DNA of 64,000 bases, taken from Anatilimnocola floriformis. GTDB taxonomy: Bacteria; Planctomycetota; Planctomycetia; Pirellulales; Pirellulaceae. The position numbers and the translations under genes are program-made. Shown here in pieces: positions 15,889 through 24,168 of this stretch; position 1 is the stretch's first letter; each line of letters starts with the position of its first letter. The stretch covers positions 1,116,001 to 1,180,000 of the forward strand of contig NZ_JAMLFW010000002.1 of the NCBI RefSeq assembly GCF_024256385.1. Direction: 5' to 3'. Under the pieces are notes generated by a model that was not told the DNA's origin, did no database searches, and was given only the letters and a program-made list of their open reading frames with translations.

Positions 15889-16665
15889 CTACGACACCGT
15901 CGCGGTCGTACCGCCGAGGTTCGTCACCAGCCACTTCAGCGTGGAACTGGCCGTGTAGATGCATTCCACAAGCACCTGACTGCCGATCTTCTGGCCGGTC
16001 GTGCTGAACACGACCGAGCTGGCGGCGGCGTTGCCTTTGTGAATCAGATCGCCGCTGCCGGCGATCGTCAGATCGCTATCGGCGAGTTGCACGATCCGAA
16101 ACGCCAGGCCATTGGCTTTCGTCGGCAGCGTGAACGTCGCCGCGCCGGTCGCGGCAAAGAGCAAGCCGTTGTCACCCTGGGTCAGCGAGTAGCTGGTCGT
16201 CTTGCGATACACGCCCCGCGGCGCCAACATCGGCGCCGGCGACAAGGGCTTGCGATCGAACACGACCTGCTGGCTCAACTGCTGCCGGGCCCGCGTGTCG
16301 AGATTGATCAACTCTCCCTCGCGCACCAAGCCATGCACGATCATCTGCGTGTACCGCTCCGTGGCCACGCCATCGACGAGCATGTCTTGATGTTGATCGA
16401 GCACGCCGACGGCGATTTGCGAACCATCGTTCGCGTCGGGCGTATACTTCGTCACCTTGCTGTCGGTATCGCGAATGGCAACGACCAAGCCGGCCCGCAG
16501 CGTGGTCGTCGGCGTGTTGCCGCTGTCGGTCGTACTGCTGTGAATCACCGCCCGCTGCGTGACCACCTGATCCTGGCCATGCCGGCCCGACCAGGTGATC
16601 TGCTTCTGCTCCGAGGTAACTGCGGAACCAACGCCGGGTGCATTGCCTGTGGTGAACTGCGTCAT
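15889..16665 (-). CDS. Phage head decoration protein
   Basis: ATG 16665 has AGGAGAG nine bases upstream. Residues about 55-130 carry the decoration-protein pattern: LRAGLVVAIRDTDSKVTKYT, GSQIAVGVLDQHQDM, YTQMIVHGLVREGELINLD. This is similar to lambda gpD-type trimeric head stabilisers that sit on the capsid surface. The C-terminal ~90 residues form an additional beta-rich domain with Thr/Ala/Gly-rich strands. The gene lies 155 bp upstream of the truncated capsid gene, the standard order, and downstream of an acidic protein. Confidence 0.75.
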   Translation of the reverse strand: MTQFTTGNAPGVGSAVTSEQKQITWSGRHGQDQVVTQRAVIHSSTTDSGNTPTTTLRAGLVVAIRDTDSKVTKYTPDANDGSQIAVGVLDQHQDMLVDGVATERYTQMIVHGLVREGELINLDTRARQQLSQQVVFDRKPLSPAPMLAPRGVYRKTTSYSLTQGDNGLLFAATGAATFTLPTKANGLAFRIVQLADSDLTIAGSGDLIHKGNAAASSVVFSTTGQKIGSQVLVECIYTASSTLKWLVTNLGGTTATVS

Positions 16666-16724
16666 AGCGAACTCTCCTGGAAACGAACTGTGAAACAAAA
16701 CAAACGTTGAAAAACCGTTGCCAA

Positions 16725-17198
16725 CTACACTGAGCGCAACATGCCGGCCCGTTGCAGTTGCTGCCGGGCGATCTGCTCGGCTTGTTGATCGCTGAGGTCT
16801 TCGCCCGCCAGCGCGAAGAACGCATCGCCATCGGGATGATGCGGCCGAACAATCTCGGCTGCCGCTTCGTGCCGCAGCACCGGCGGCAACCCCTGCGCGA
16901 GCAGATCGAGAACTTGCCGCGTGGCCAGAAGCGGCTCGCCGGCGACATCGAGCGTCACGGCCGACTGCACCAGCGTTTGCAACCGCTCGCGCACTCCCGG
17001 CGGTAGCTCGCGAGCAGTTTGCACCGCGGCCAAAACCGCCGAACGCTGATCGAGAGCAGCGCTCGCCGGCGGCGAAACGGCAACTTCCGCAACAGTGGAT
17101 TCTTCCAGGCGCACTTCGGCCGGCTCTTCAGCGCTCGCTTCTACAGAAATCGCCTCAACCGCTGTAACTTCTTCCTCAACCAGCATCGAATCGGACAT
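16725..17198 (-). CDS. Acidic phage protein of unknown role
   Basis: A 157-residue protein with a very acidic Val/Glu/Ala-rich first third followed by helices (SAVLAAVQTARELPPGVRERL, RQVLDLLAQGLPPVL, LSDQQAEQIARQQLQRAGM). The ribosome site is the same AGGAGAG type as the next gene. By position just upstream of the decoration and capsid genes it could be a scaffold-like or assembly factor, but no motif proves this. It is the first gene of this minus-strand block. Confidence 0.5.
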   Translation of the reverse strand: MSDSMLVEEEVTAVEAISVEASAEEPAEVRLEESTVAEVAVSPPASAALDQRSAVLAAVQTARELPPGVRERLQTLVQSAVTLDVAGEPLLATRQVLDLLAQGLPPVLRHEAAAEIVRPHHPDGDAFFALAGEDLSDQQAEQIARQQLQRAGMLRSV

Positions 17199-17253
17199 GA
17201 CAACTCTCCTGCAATGAACGTTTCATTCACTCCCGCGAACCACTCCGCAGATG

Positions 17254-17291
17254 TGTGTACGAATGTTCATAATGTGCTGGCTGGTTGTCAA
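17254..17291 (-). promoter_or_regulatory. Putative operator and -35 upstream of the minus-strand phage genes
   Basis: On the minus strand TTGACA lies at 17291-17286 and is followed by a 14-bp element at 17267-17254 (plus-strand TGTGTACGAATGTT). That element matches 12 of 14 bases with one at 20465-20478 upstream of the other phage block. No good -10 is visible at standard spacing. The GTAC-N4-GTTC core resembles an operator half-site pair. Confidence 0.4.
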
Positions 17292-17521
17292 CAGTTGTTG
17301 GAAAGATTTCCAATACCTCTTCATCTCGATCGGCGGAAGACCTTATCGATCCTTGTGTTGTGACGCGGGAAAATCTGGCGAAATCTTCTCCTGCAGGCCG
17401 CCACTCCCCCGGCTCGCGGTCAGAATTTAGAATGAGTCTCTCGGCGTCGCGCATCGTTTGCGCCGGTTCGCTCGCCAGGCGGGTCGTCTCGTTCCCCTTC
17501 AGCTTTTATTGCTCGACCCCC

Positions 17522-19090
17522 ATGCACATTTCATTTCGACCGATCGGTTGCCTGTTGCTGGGTTTGTGCCTGGCCATGGGTGGTTTTGCGCGCAGTAGTC
17601 ACGGCCAGGATTCGCTCGAAACGCAAGTTCAAGCCCTGCTCGATGAACCCATCTATCGCCAGTCGCATTGGGGTTTGCTGTTCGTCGATTTGCAGTCGGG
17701 CGACGTCGTGTACGAGCACAACCGCCACAAACTCTTTGCGCCGGCATCGGCGACAAAGATTTTTTCTACTTCGGCCGCCCTCGATGGCCTGGGTGCCGAT
17801 TACCGCTTTCGCACGCCGGTCTTCGCCCGTGGCAGCGTGAATAGCGCGGGCAAGCTAAGTGGCGATTTGATTTTGCGGGCCAGCGGCGATCCCACGCTCG
17901 GCGGCCGCACGAGCGATAAAGGAACCATCGAGTTCGCCGATTCCGACCACACGTACGCCAACTGGAGCAGCGAAGCCGGTCTCACTCCGCAGGAGCCGCT
18001 CGCTGGTCTCAACGATCTCGCCCGCCAGGTGCGAGCCAGCGGCATTCGGGCGGTCGACGGCGAAGTGCTTGTTGACGATCAACTATTCGAACGAGCCGAG
18101 AGCTCGGGGAGCGGGCCGAAGCAAGTCTCGCCGATTGTGGTCAACGACAACGTGATCGATCTCGTGCTCAAACCAGCCGAAGCCGGCAAGCCAGCCGAGG
18201 TTACCTGGCGGCCTCATTGCGGATTGCTGCGAGTCGAGTCGCGTGTCGAAACCATCGCCGCCGGCGGAAAAACTGAAATGTTTCTCCGCGATCACGATGG
18301 CTTGATCACCATCACGGGCAAATTAGCCGCCGACAAACAGCCCGTCGTCCGCATTCAAGAAGTGAGCGATCCCGCCGGCTGGGCCCGCTCGCTCTTCATC
18401 GAAGCCCTCGAGCGCGCCGGCGTGACGGTTTCGTGCAGCCCCTCGCTCAAGCATCCCACCCATTCGCTTCCCAGCGCAAGTCAGTATGCCGAGCTCAAGC
18501 AAGTAGCCGAGTTGAAGTCGTTACCCTTCTCGGAAAATGCCAAGCTCATTCTGAAAGTCAGCCATAATCTGCATGCCAGCGAGTTGCCGCTGCTGCTCGC
18601 GGCCAGCAAGGGAAAGAAGACACTCGCCGATGGCATGAAGTTGCAGCGCGAATTTCTGCAGCGCTGCGGCGTGAATGTGGAAACAATCTCCTTCGGTGGC
18701 GGCGCGGGAGGCGCGCGGGCAGACTACGTCACGCCGCAGGCCACCGTGCAACTGCTGCAACATCTAGCCACGCGCAAAGATTTCGCCGCGTTCGAACAAG
18801 CCCTACCGGTGATGGGTGTCGATGGAACGCTGGCCAAGACCGTGAAGTCCGACAGCCCGGTGCGCGGTAAAGTACAAGCCAAGACTGGTACGCTGGTGTG
18901 GGACAACGTCCTCAACGATCAGGGCCTCATCACCAGCAAGGCGCTCGCCGGTTATCTGACGACTGCGTCGGGCAAGCGTCTCGCCTTCGCGGCCTTCATC
19001 AACGGTGTGCCAGCCCGCGATGGCGTCGACAGCAAAAAGGTCGGCAACGATCTCGGCCGGCTGTGCGAAATCATTCATCGCGCCAAGTAA
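17522..19090 (+). CDS. dacB: D-alanyl-D-alanine carboxypeptidase/endopeptidase (PBP4, peptidase S13)
   Basis: A periplasmic peptidoglycan hydrolase that trims or cuts D-Ala cross-links. The protein has a signal peptide (residues 1-29, ending near SHGQD) and the three penicillin-binding motifs in order: Ser76-Ala-Thr-Lys79 (PASATKIF), SHN in KVSHNLHAS and KTG in QAKTGTLV. Between SxxK and SHN is the long insertion typical of S13 enzymes. The open frame extends upstream to 17285, but only ATG 17522 precedes the signal peptide. It lies between two groups of phage genes and seems to be a host gene; a phage lysis role is not supported. The MerR-TPR gene follows 23 bp later. Confidence 0.88.
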   Translation: MHISFRPIGCLLLGLCLAMGGFARSSHGQDSLETQVQALLDEPIYRQSHWGLLFVDLQSGDVVYEHNRHKLFAPASATKIFSTSAALDGLGADYRFRTPVFARGSVNSAGKLSGDLILRASGDPTLGGRTSDKGTIEFADSDHTYANWSSEAGLTPQEPLAGLNDLARQVRASGIRAVDGEVLVDDQLFERAESSGSGPKQVSPIVVNDNVIDLVLKPAEAGKPAEVTWRPHCGLLRVESRVETIAAGGKTEMFLRDHDGLITITGKLAADKQPVVRIQEVSDPAGWARSLFIEALERAGVTVSCSPSLKHPTHSLPSASQYAELKQVAELKSLPFSENAKLILKVSHNLHASELPLLLAASKGKKTLADGMKLQREFLQRCGVNVETISFGGGAGGARADYVTPQATVQLLQHLATRKDFAAFEQALPVMGVDGTLAKTVKSDSPVRGKVQAKTGTLVWDNVLNDQGLITSKALAGYLTTASGKRLAFAAFINGVPARDGVDSKKVGNDLGRLCEIIHRAK

Positions 19091-19112
19091 CTGCAGAAGT
19101 ATCACTCGAAAC

Positions 19113-20018
19113 ATGACCGAATCAGAGGCCACCTGCCGACTCTACACCGCCGCGATGCTGGCCGAACTCTCGGGCGTCGAAACCTGGCGGATTCGCAACT
19201 GGCAGCGCCGCGGCTGGCTGCAAGCCTGCGAACAGCAGCACCGCGTGTCGTATTTCGATTTCGCCGAAGTGGCCGTTGCGCGGCAGCTCGCGCAACTCCA
19301 TCAGGCCGGCGCCGCGCCCAAACAGATTCAAGCCCAGCTCCGCAAGTTGCAGCGCGCTGCTCCGGATGTCGCACGGCCGATGGCAGAGTTGAGTGTCGTG
19401 CTCGACGGCCGGCAGATTTTGCTGCGCAGCGATTCCGGCTTGATCGAACCGGGGGGCCAAAAACGCTTCGAATTTGATGGCGACGAAGCCACCGCCGAAA
19501 CACCGGCGACCATCCTTTCGCCCGCGCAATTTCTGGCCAGCGGCGGCGCGAGCACGACGCCCGCGGCCACACTCGCCGAATGGGCGCTGCAGCTTGACGA
19601 ACAAGGAGATTTGCCCGGCGCGCTCGATTTGCTCCGCGCCGCTCTCGCCGCCAATGGCCCGTCGGCGGAATGGTCGTTCCAGCTGGCCGAAATGCTGTAT
19701 CGACAGGGAGATCTATCAGCCGCCCGCGAACGCTATTACTGCGCGATCGAGCTCGACGAAGACTTCGTCGAAGCTCGCGCCAACCTCGGCTGCGTCCTCG
19801 CCGAGCTAGGACAATCCGAACTGGCCGTCGCCGCGCTCGAAGGGGCGATTCTGCACCATCCAAACTACGCCGACGCGCATTATCATTTGGCGAGATTGCT
19901 CGACGAAGCTGCGCAGGCCGGCGACGCCGAGACGCATTGGCAGCGTTTTCTGGAACTGGCCCCGGAGAGTCCGTGGGCAGAAGAAGCCTTGCAGCGCATC
20001 GAGGCTGCAAGGCTGTAA
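19113..20018 (+). CDS. MerR-type HTH protein fused to TPR repeats
   Basis: The N-terminus (residues about 10-75) is a MerR-like winged helix: LYTAAMLAELSGVETWRIRN, WQRRGWLQA, SYFDFAEVAVARQLAQL. A linker follows, and the C-terminal half has TPR-like helices (LAEWALQLDEQGDLPGALDL, YRQGDLSAARERYYCAIELD, ANLGCVLAELGQSELAVAAL, YHLARLLDEAAQAGDAETHW). The combination suggests a DNA-binding regulator whose partner or effector is bound by the TPR part. It follows dacB closely and may share its transcript. Translation from ATG 19113 is preferred. Confidence 0.7.
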   Translation: MTESEATCRLYTAAMLAELSGVETWRIRNWQRRGWLQACEQQHRVSYFDFAEVAVARQLAQLHQAGAAPKQIQAQLRKLQRAAPDVARPMAELSVVLDGRQILLRSDSGLIEPGGQKRFEFDGDEATAETPATILSPAQFLASGGASTTPAATLAEWALQLDEQGDLPGALDLLRAALAANGPSAEWSFQLAEMLYRQGDLSAARERYYCAIELDEDFVEARANLGCVLAELGQSELAVAALEGAILHHPNYADAHYHLARLLDEAAQAGDAETHWQRFLELAPESPWAEEALQRIEAARL

Positions 20019-20034
20019 GCGTGGGGGTTTAACC

Positions 20035-20319
20035 CTACAGCGTTTCGCGTGCGGTCTTGGCTTCGCGTACGGCTCGCGAGGCGTTGTCGAGGAAATTTTC
20101 GATCTGGTTCAAACCGCGAATCAACATCGCGTGGCCATCGACGACGATGGAGTCGATCTTGGCGTCATCCAGCGCGCGGGCCAAAGCCGACATCCGCGTG
20201 GCTTGTTCACGAATACGTTCGAGCACGGCGCCCATCCGTGCGCTCGTGTAGGGTTCTTTGCGAGGTATGCGGTCATCCGACGCCGCGTCCACTTTCTTCA
20301 CCGCTTTTTTCTTGCCCAC
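20035..20319 (-). CDS. Small basic/helical protein of unknown function
   Basis: A 94-residue protein starting with GTG 20319 behind a very strong TAGGAGG site. The N-terminus is Lys-rich (GKKKAVKKVDA), followed by helices (GAVLERIREQATRMSALARA, HAMLIRGLNQIENFLDNASR). No family is recognised. It is convergent with the MerR-TPR gene and divergent from the plus-strand phage block, so it may belong to the phage remnant. Confidence 0.5.
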   Translation of the reverse strand: MGKKKAVKKVDAASDDRIPRKEPYTSARMGAVLERIREQATRMSALARALDDAKIDSIVVDGHAMLIRGLNQIENFLDNASRAVREAKTARETL

Positions 20320-20455
20320 CAGAATACCTCCTACGAGTAATTGCAGCCCTAAGTAATTTCAGCACTGGGCCGCGAGTCGTGAAACATTTCCTCGCTATTT
20401 ATGCAGGGTTTCTCTCGGCTCGTCAAGCAGTTTCATCAAAAAGTCATCAGAACTA

Positions 20456-20484
20456 TTGACAGAATGTGTACGTATGTATACTAT
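20456..20484 (+). promoter_or_regulatory. Promoter with embedded operator-like motif for the phage packaging block
   Basis: TTGACA (20456-20461), a 17-bp spacer and TACTAT (20479-20484) form a sigma70-like promoter directed at the gene starting at 20561. The spacer contains TGTGTACGTATGTA (20465-20478), matching 12/14 with the element at 17254-17267. A repressor bound there would block the promoter. Confidence 0.5.
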
Positions 20485-20560
20485 CTGCACCGTGACAAGT
20501 TAGTGGCCAGGAACGGCTGACTTCCGCAATTTTAAGACATTTATTGCTGAGGACCTGCCC

Positions 20561-20896
20561 ATGATCACTTCACGCACTGCCATCAACTTCGCGCGCATTT
20601 TAGAGCTGGCGGCGGAGGGACATTCGCAGCGCTGGATCGCCCGCCGCTTGGGCATCGATCGCGCCACCGTCAGCCAAGTTGTGCAAGCGGCGGCAGAGCA
20701 GCCGAACCCACAAGCAGCATCAAACGCGGCAGAAATCAACTTTTCCAGCGATCTGCCGAATCCCGACGATGCTCCCCCGGGCTTCGATCCGGCCAACGTC
20801 CGGCGCTGTTGCGGTTGTGGCGCACTCGTTTATCTCTGGCCCTGCCTGGCTTGTTGCCATGCCGCGGGAATCTTCGAAACGACCTCGCAGAAATAG
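20561..20896 (+). CDS. HTH protein with C-terminal Cys cluster, phage-associated
   Basis: A 111-residue protein with an N-terminal resolvase/Sigma70-r4-like helix-turn-helix (FARILELAAEGHSQRWIARR, LGIDRATVSQVVQAA). A Cys-rich end (RRCCGCGALVYLWPCLACC) could bind one zinc. It is the first gene after the 20456 promoter and lies directly upstream of the ParB-like gene, the position of small terminase or regulatory proteins in phage packaging modules. A small-terminase-like or regulatory role is an inference. Confidence 0.55.
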   Translation: MITSRTAINFARILELAAEGHSQRWIARRLGIDRATVSQVVQAAAEQPNPQAASNAAEINFSSDLPNPDDAPPGFDPANVRRCCGCGALVYLWPCLACCHAAGIFETTSQK

Positions 20897-20906
20897 GAGA
20901 CTTGCC

Positions 20907-21455
20907 ATGCAAATCCGTGATCGCATTCAAGACTTTCGTCGGGTCCTCGCGCGGGACCTGCAGCCCAATCCACGCAACTGGCGAACGCACCCCGCGCCGC
21001 AGCAAGATGCCCTCCGCGGGATCCTCGCCGAAGTGGGTTACGCCGGCGCACTTTTGGCCCGCGAAGTCGCCGGCGGCGGCCTGCAATTAGTCGATGGACA
21101 CCTGCGCGCCGAGACGACGCCGGATCAACTCGTGCCGGTGCTCGTGCTCGACGTCAGCGAAGCCGAAGCCAACAAGTTGCTCGCCTTCTACGATCCTCTC
21201 TCGTCACTCGCGGGCCGTGACGAGGAACTTGCCCGACAACTCGCCGCGGAAGTGGAGACCAGCTGCCCTGTTCTACAGGAACTGCTGCAATCGCTCCGCG
21301 GCGACCAAGCCGCGGATGCCCACGCTGCCGAAAGTGATGATGCGCTCGCGGCGTCGTACCAGCTCGTCGTGCAATGCGCCGATGAAGCGCAGCAGCGCGA
21401 ACTCTTCGAGCGACTCTCGGCCGAAGGATTGAGTTGCAAAGTTCTCACGATGTAG
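20907..21455 (+). CDS. ParB/sulfiredoxin-fold phage protein
   Basis: ATG 20907 has AGGAGA seven bases upstream. The protein (182 residues) reads VLARDLQPNPRNWRTHPAPQ, ILAEVGYAGALLAREV, LQLVDGHLRAE, then VLDVSEAEANKLLAFYDPLS. This is the ParB-like N-terminal nuclease-domain pattern with the conserved Asp-Gly-His/Arg segment. Such proteins are common beside phage terminase and methyltransferase genes. The C-terminal ~90 residues are acidic and helical. It is followed by a dispersed palindromic repeat, then the ABC-GNAT gene. Confidence 0.7.
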   Translation: MQIRDRIQDFRRVLARDLQPNPRNWRTHPAPQQDALRGILAEVGYAGALLAREVAGGGLQLVDGHLRAETTPDQLVPVLVLDVSEAEANKLLAFYDPLSSLAGRDEELARQLAAEVETSCPVLQELLQSLRGDQAADAHAAESDDALAASYQLVVQCADEAQQRELFERLSAEGLSCKVLTM

Positions 21456-21459
21456 CGCC

Positions 21460-21552
21460 GTAGGGTGGGTCGAGCGGTACCCCCGCGAGGCCCACCGCAA
21501 TGGACGCTGAACTCATAGTGGGCCTCGCGGCGTACCGCTCGACCCACCCTAC
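21460..21552. repeat. Long imperfect palindrome (REP/MITE-like)
   Basis: Perfect 21-bp outer arms at 21460-21480 and 21532-21552 (GTAGGGTGGGTCGAGCGGTA plus one base, and its complement) continue inward as 21483-21495 and 21518-21530, leaving a ~22-nt loop. The whole unit would fold as a single long hairpin. It sits between the ParB-like and ABC-GNAT genes. It has the look of dispersed intergenic repeats seen in planctomycetes and other bacteria. Confidence 0.85.
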
Positions 21553-21573
21553 ACTTCGCGCGAGGAGCCCATC

Positions 21574-22686
21574 ATGCAATGCACCGTTTCTGTCGAGTCG
21601 CCGGTTCGCGATAGTTTTCGCGTCCGGCAGATCATCGGCATGTTCGATCTGCCGGAGAAAAAGGCCTGGGGCGAAACCTTCACCGCCGATATTCCCGCAC
21701 CGGGCGACGAGTGGTCGATCGGTTGCATTGTGGGACCCTCAGGAAGCGGCAAGTCGACGCTGGCCCGCGCGGCATTTCCCGATCACTTCTATGAAGCGCA
21801 ACCTTGGCCGCGGCAGCGCGCGGTGATCGATTGCCTGGGCGCTGCGCCGATCCAGCAGATCACGCACACGCTCACCGCCGTTGGCCTCGGTAGTCCGCCG
21901 GCCTGGCTCAAGCCTCACTCAGTACTCAGCAATGGTGAAAAGTTTCGCTGCGAGCTCGCGCGGGCACTGCTGACGACTGCCCATTCAAAAGGTGAAGAAA
22001 AGTTGCTCGTCTTCGATGAGTTCACTTCGCTCGTCGATCGCCAGGTAGCCAAGATCGCGAGCGCTGCCATCAGCCGTTCGATTCGTAGCGGCAAGTTGAA
22101 CTGCCGGTTCGTCGCCGTCACTTGTCATGCCGATGTCGTGCCGTGGCTGGAGCCCGATTGGGTGCTCGATTTGAGTCAGCCAGCCGGTTCGCAGCTATCG
22201 CGGGTGCGTCTTCGGCGACCGCAACTTCAGTTCCGCGTTACCAGCGTGCCGAAAAAACTGTGGCAACTCTTTGCCCGACATCATTATCTGAGCGGCGGCT
22301 TGAATGCAGCCTCGAGTTGCTTTGCGGCCTGGCACGAAGAGCAGCCAATCGCGTTTTGCGCGCTCGTGCCAGTGCTCGGCAAGAAAGGTCAGAAGCGGAT
22401 CAGCCGCATCGTGACATTGCCCGATTATCAGGGCCTCGGCATTGGCCTGCGACTGGCCGAGCGTGTGGCCGAGTTCGGCCGAGCGCTGGGTTCGCGCGTG
22501 AGCATCACGGCCAGTCATCCCGCTGTGATCGGCGCTTGTCGCCAGTCGCCGCGCTGGCAACTTCGATCCTTCAAACCACTGGGCAATCTTGGTCGCCAGC
22601 GATTCGAGCAGCGAGTGATCGTCGGCTCGGCTGGCCGCGGCGTGGCGTCGTTTGAGTATCTCGGTGAGCGCATAACAAAGGAATAG
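21574..22686 (+). CDS. ABC-type ATPase fused to GNAT acetyltransferase, phage-associated
   Basis: The N-terminal ~210 residues form an ABC ATPase: Walker A GPSGSGKST (54-62), the signature-like LSNGEKFRCELARALL, and Walker B LLVFDEFTSLVD. A switch His is in VTCHADVV. The C-terminal ~150 residues resemble a GNAT N-acetyltransferase: FARHHYLSGGLNAASSCFAAW, EEQPIAFCALVPV, then the acetyl-CoA loop RISRIVTLPDYQGLGIGLRL. There are no membrane segments, so it is not a transporter. It lies 3 bp before the terminase gene. The chimera probably modifies or remodels a macromolecule; the substrate is unknown. Confidence 0.75.
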   Translation: MQCTVSVESPVRDSFRVRQIIGMFDLPEKKAWGETFTADIPAPGDEWSIGCIVGPSGSGKSTLARAAFPDHFYEAQPWPRQRAVIDCLGAAPIQQITHTLTAVGLGSPPAWLKPHSVLSNGEKFRCELARALLTTAHSKGEEKLLVFDEFTSLVDRQVAKIASAAISRSIRSGKLNCRFVAVTCHADVVPWLEPDWVLDLSQPAGSQLSRVRLRRPQLQFRVTSVPKKLWQLFARHHYLSGGLNAASSCFAAWHEEQPIAFCALVPVLGKKGQKRISRIVTLPDYQGLGIGLRLAERVAEFGRALGSRVSITASHPAVIGACRQSPRWQLRSFKPLGNLGRQRFEQRVIVGSAGRGVASFEYLGERITKE

Positions 22687-22689
22687 AAC

Positions 22690-24168
22690 ATGAGTCACTC
22701 GCAATCAGCGCAAAATCTGCTCAGCACTGAGGCCGCGGAACCAACGCAACCAAAGGTCGAGTCATCGCGGCCCGTCGCTTGGGTGCCGCATCGTCCCTGG
22801 CCAAAACAGCAGACATTCATGCAGCTGACTTGCCTGGAAGCGCTCTACGGCGGTGCGGCTGGCGGCGGCAAAAGTGAAGCGCTGTTGATGGCAGCGCTCG
22901 AGCATGTGCATGTGCCCGGTTATGCCGCGCTGATTTTGCGGCGCGACACGCAGCGGCTGAACCTGGCCGGCGGTTTGATTCCGCGTTCGCACGAATGGCT
23001 GTCCGGCAAAGGAGCGACGTGGAGCAGCGCGCAGAAGCGCTGGACATTTCCCACCGGCGCCGAACCGGCCACGCTGACGTTTGGTTATCTACGTGATCGG
23101 CACGACAAGTATCGCTACGGCAGCAGCGAGTTTCAGTTCATCGCGTTCGACGAACTGACGGAGTTTCCGGAGGAGGATTACCTCTTTCTCTTCAGTCGGC
23201 TGCGACGGAAGCGCGGGCTGCACGCGCCGCTGCGGATTCGCTCGGCGAGCAATCCGGGAAACATCGGCCATCTGTGGGTTCGGTCGCGCTTCATTCATCC
23301 TGACTACCTTGCTCACGGTACGGATCAATCTCGGGCTGCGATTATCTGGCATCAAGATCGAGCTTATGTGCCGGCGCAGATCGGCGACAATCCGGCGCTC
23401 GACGAGCAAGAGTATCGACAGAGTCTCGTTCATCTGCCGCCCCTCGCGCGCGAACGGCTGATGCACGGCGATTGGACGATTCAGGAGCAAGGACTCATTC
23501 AAAGCGAATGGTTGCGGTATTTCCAAACGACGGGCGCGGGTGCTGAGATCATGCTGCACTTGCTATCGCCGCCGGGCGAGATCGTGCAGAGCATTGCCGC
23601 GCGTGACTGTCGACGGTTTGTCACCATCGATCCGGCCGGCACGAGCGCCGATCGGGCTCGCGAACGGCAAGGACGTTCAGCGAGTTGGAGCGTGGCGCAA
23701 GTTTGGGATCAACCGCGCGGACCGTTCTCGAAGCTGCTGATTCTCCGCGATCAAGCGCGCGAGCGCGTGGGCTTCGATGGTTTGTGCCGCATGCTGATGC
23801 GTTTGCACGAGGAGTGGCGGCCCGGGGCAATGTGGATCGAAAACGAAAAGCTGGGCCAGGCCGCGGTCGATGTGCTGAAGAACCGTCTACCGCTGCGAAC
23901 CATCGCCACGCAAGCGCGCGACAAAGTGGCCCGCGCGGCGCTGCTACTCGACAAGCTCACTCGCGGCGAAGTCTTCCTGCCGCAACAAAGCCTGCAATGG
24001 CGTCCCACCCTCGAAGCCGAATGGCTGGCCTGGACCGGCGACCCATTGGAAGCCGCCGATCAGATCGACGCGGCTGCCTACGCGGCGATTCTGGGGAATC
24101 AGCAGCCCAGCGGGCCGGTCAGTTTCAGCATGCTGACGTTGCCGTTATTCTCCCGCACGCTTCCATGA
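22690..24168 (+). CDS. Phage terminase large subunit
   Basis: The DNA-packaging motor ATPase/nuclease. The N-terminal ATPase has a Walker A-like GGAAGGGKSE (54-63), Walker B FIAFDEL, and coupling motif SASNPGN. The C-terminal nuclease domain begins near RFVTIDPAGTSADR with the first catalytic Asp, followed by MWIENEKLGQAAVDVLK and a terminal DAAAYAA. Length (492 aa) is normal. No portal, protease or tail genes follow: the next genes are a tiny membrane protein and a host LRR protein. The packaging module is therefore orphaned. Confidence 0.9.
   Translation: MSHSQSAQNLLSTEAAEPTQPKVESSRPVAWVPHRPWPKQQTFMQLTCLEALYGGAAGGGKSEALLMAALEHVHVPGYAALILRRDTQRLNLAGGLIPRSHEWLSGKGATWSSAQKRWTFPTGAEPATLTFGYLRDRHDKYRYGSSEFQFIAFDELTEFPEEDYLFLFSRLRRKRGLHAPLRIRSASNPGNIGHLWVRSRFIHPDYLAHGTDQSRAAIIWHQDRAYVPAQIGDNPALDEQEYRQSLVHLPPLARERLMHGDWTIQEQGLIQSEWLRYFQTTGAGAEIMLHLLSPPGEIVQSIAARDCRRFVTIDPAGTSADRARERQGRSASWSVAQVWDQPRGPFSKLLILRDQARERVGFDGLCRMLMRLHEEWRPGAMWIENEKLGQAAVDVLKNRLPLRTIATQARDKVARAALLLDKLTRGEVFLPQQSLQWRPTLEAEWLAWTGDPLEAADQIDAAAYAAILGNQQPSGPVSFSMLTLPLFSRTLP

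Noticed and set aside
17522-19090. dacB-type gene as a phage lysis gene
   Set aside because: It has a normal signal peptide and full S13 motif set, is followed by a host-type regulator and lies between, not within, the phage blocks.
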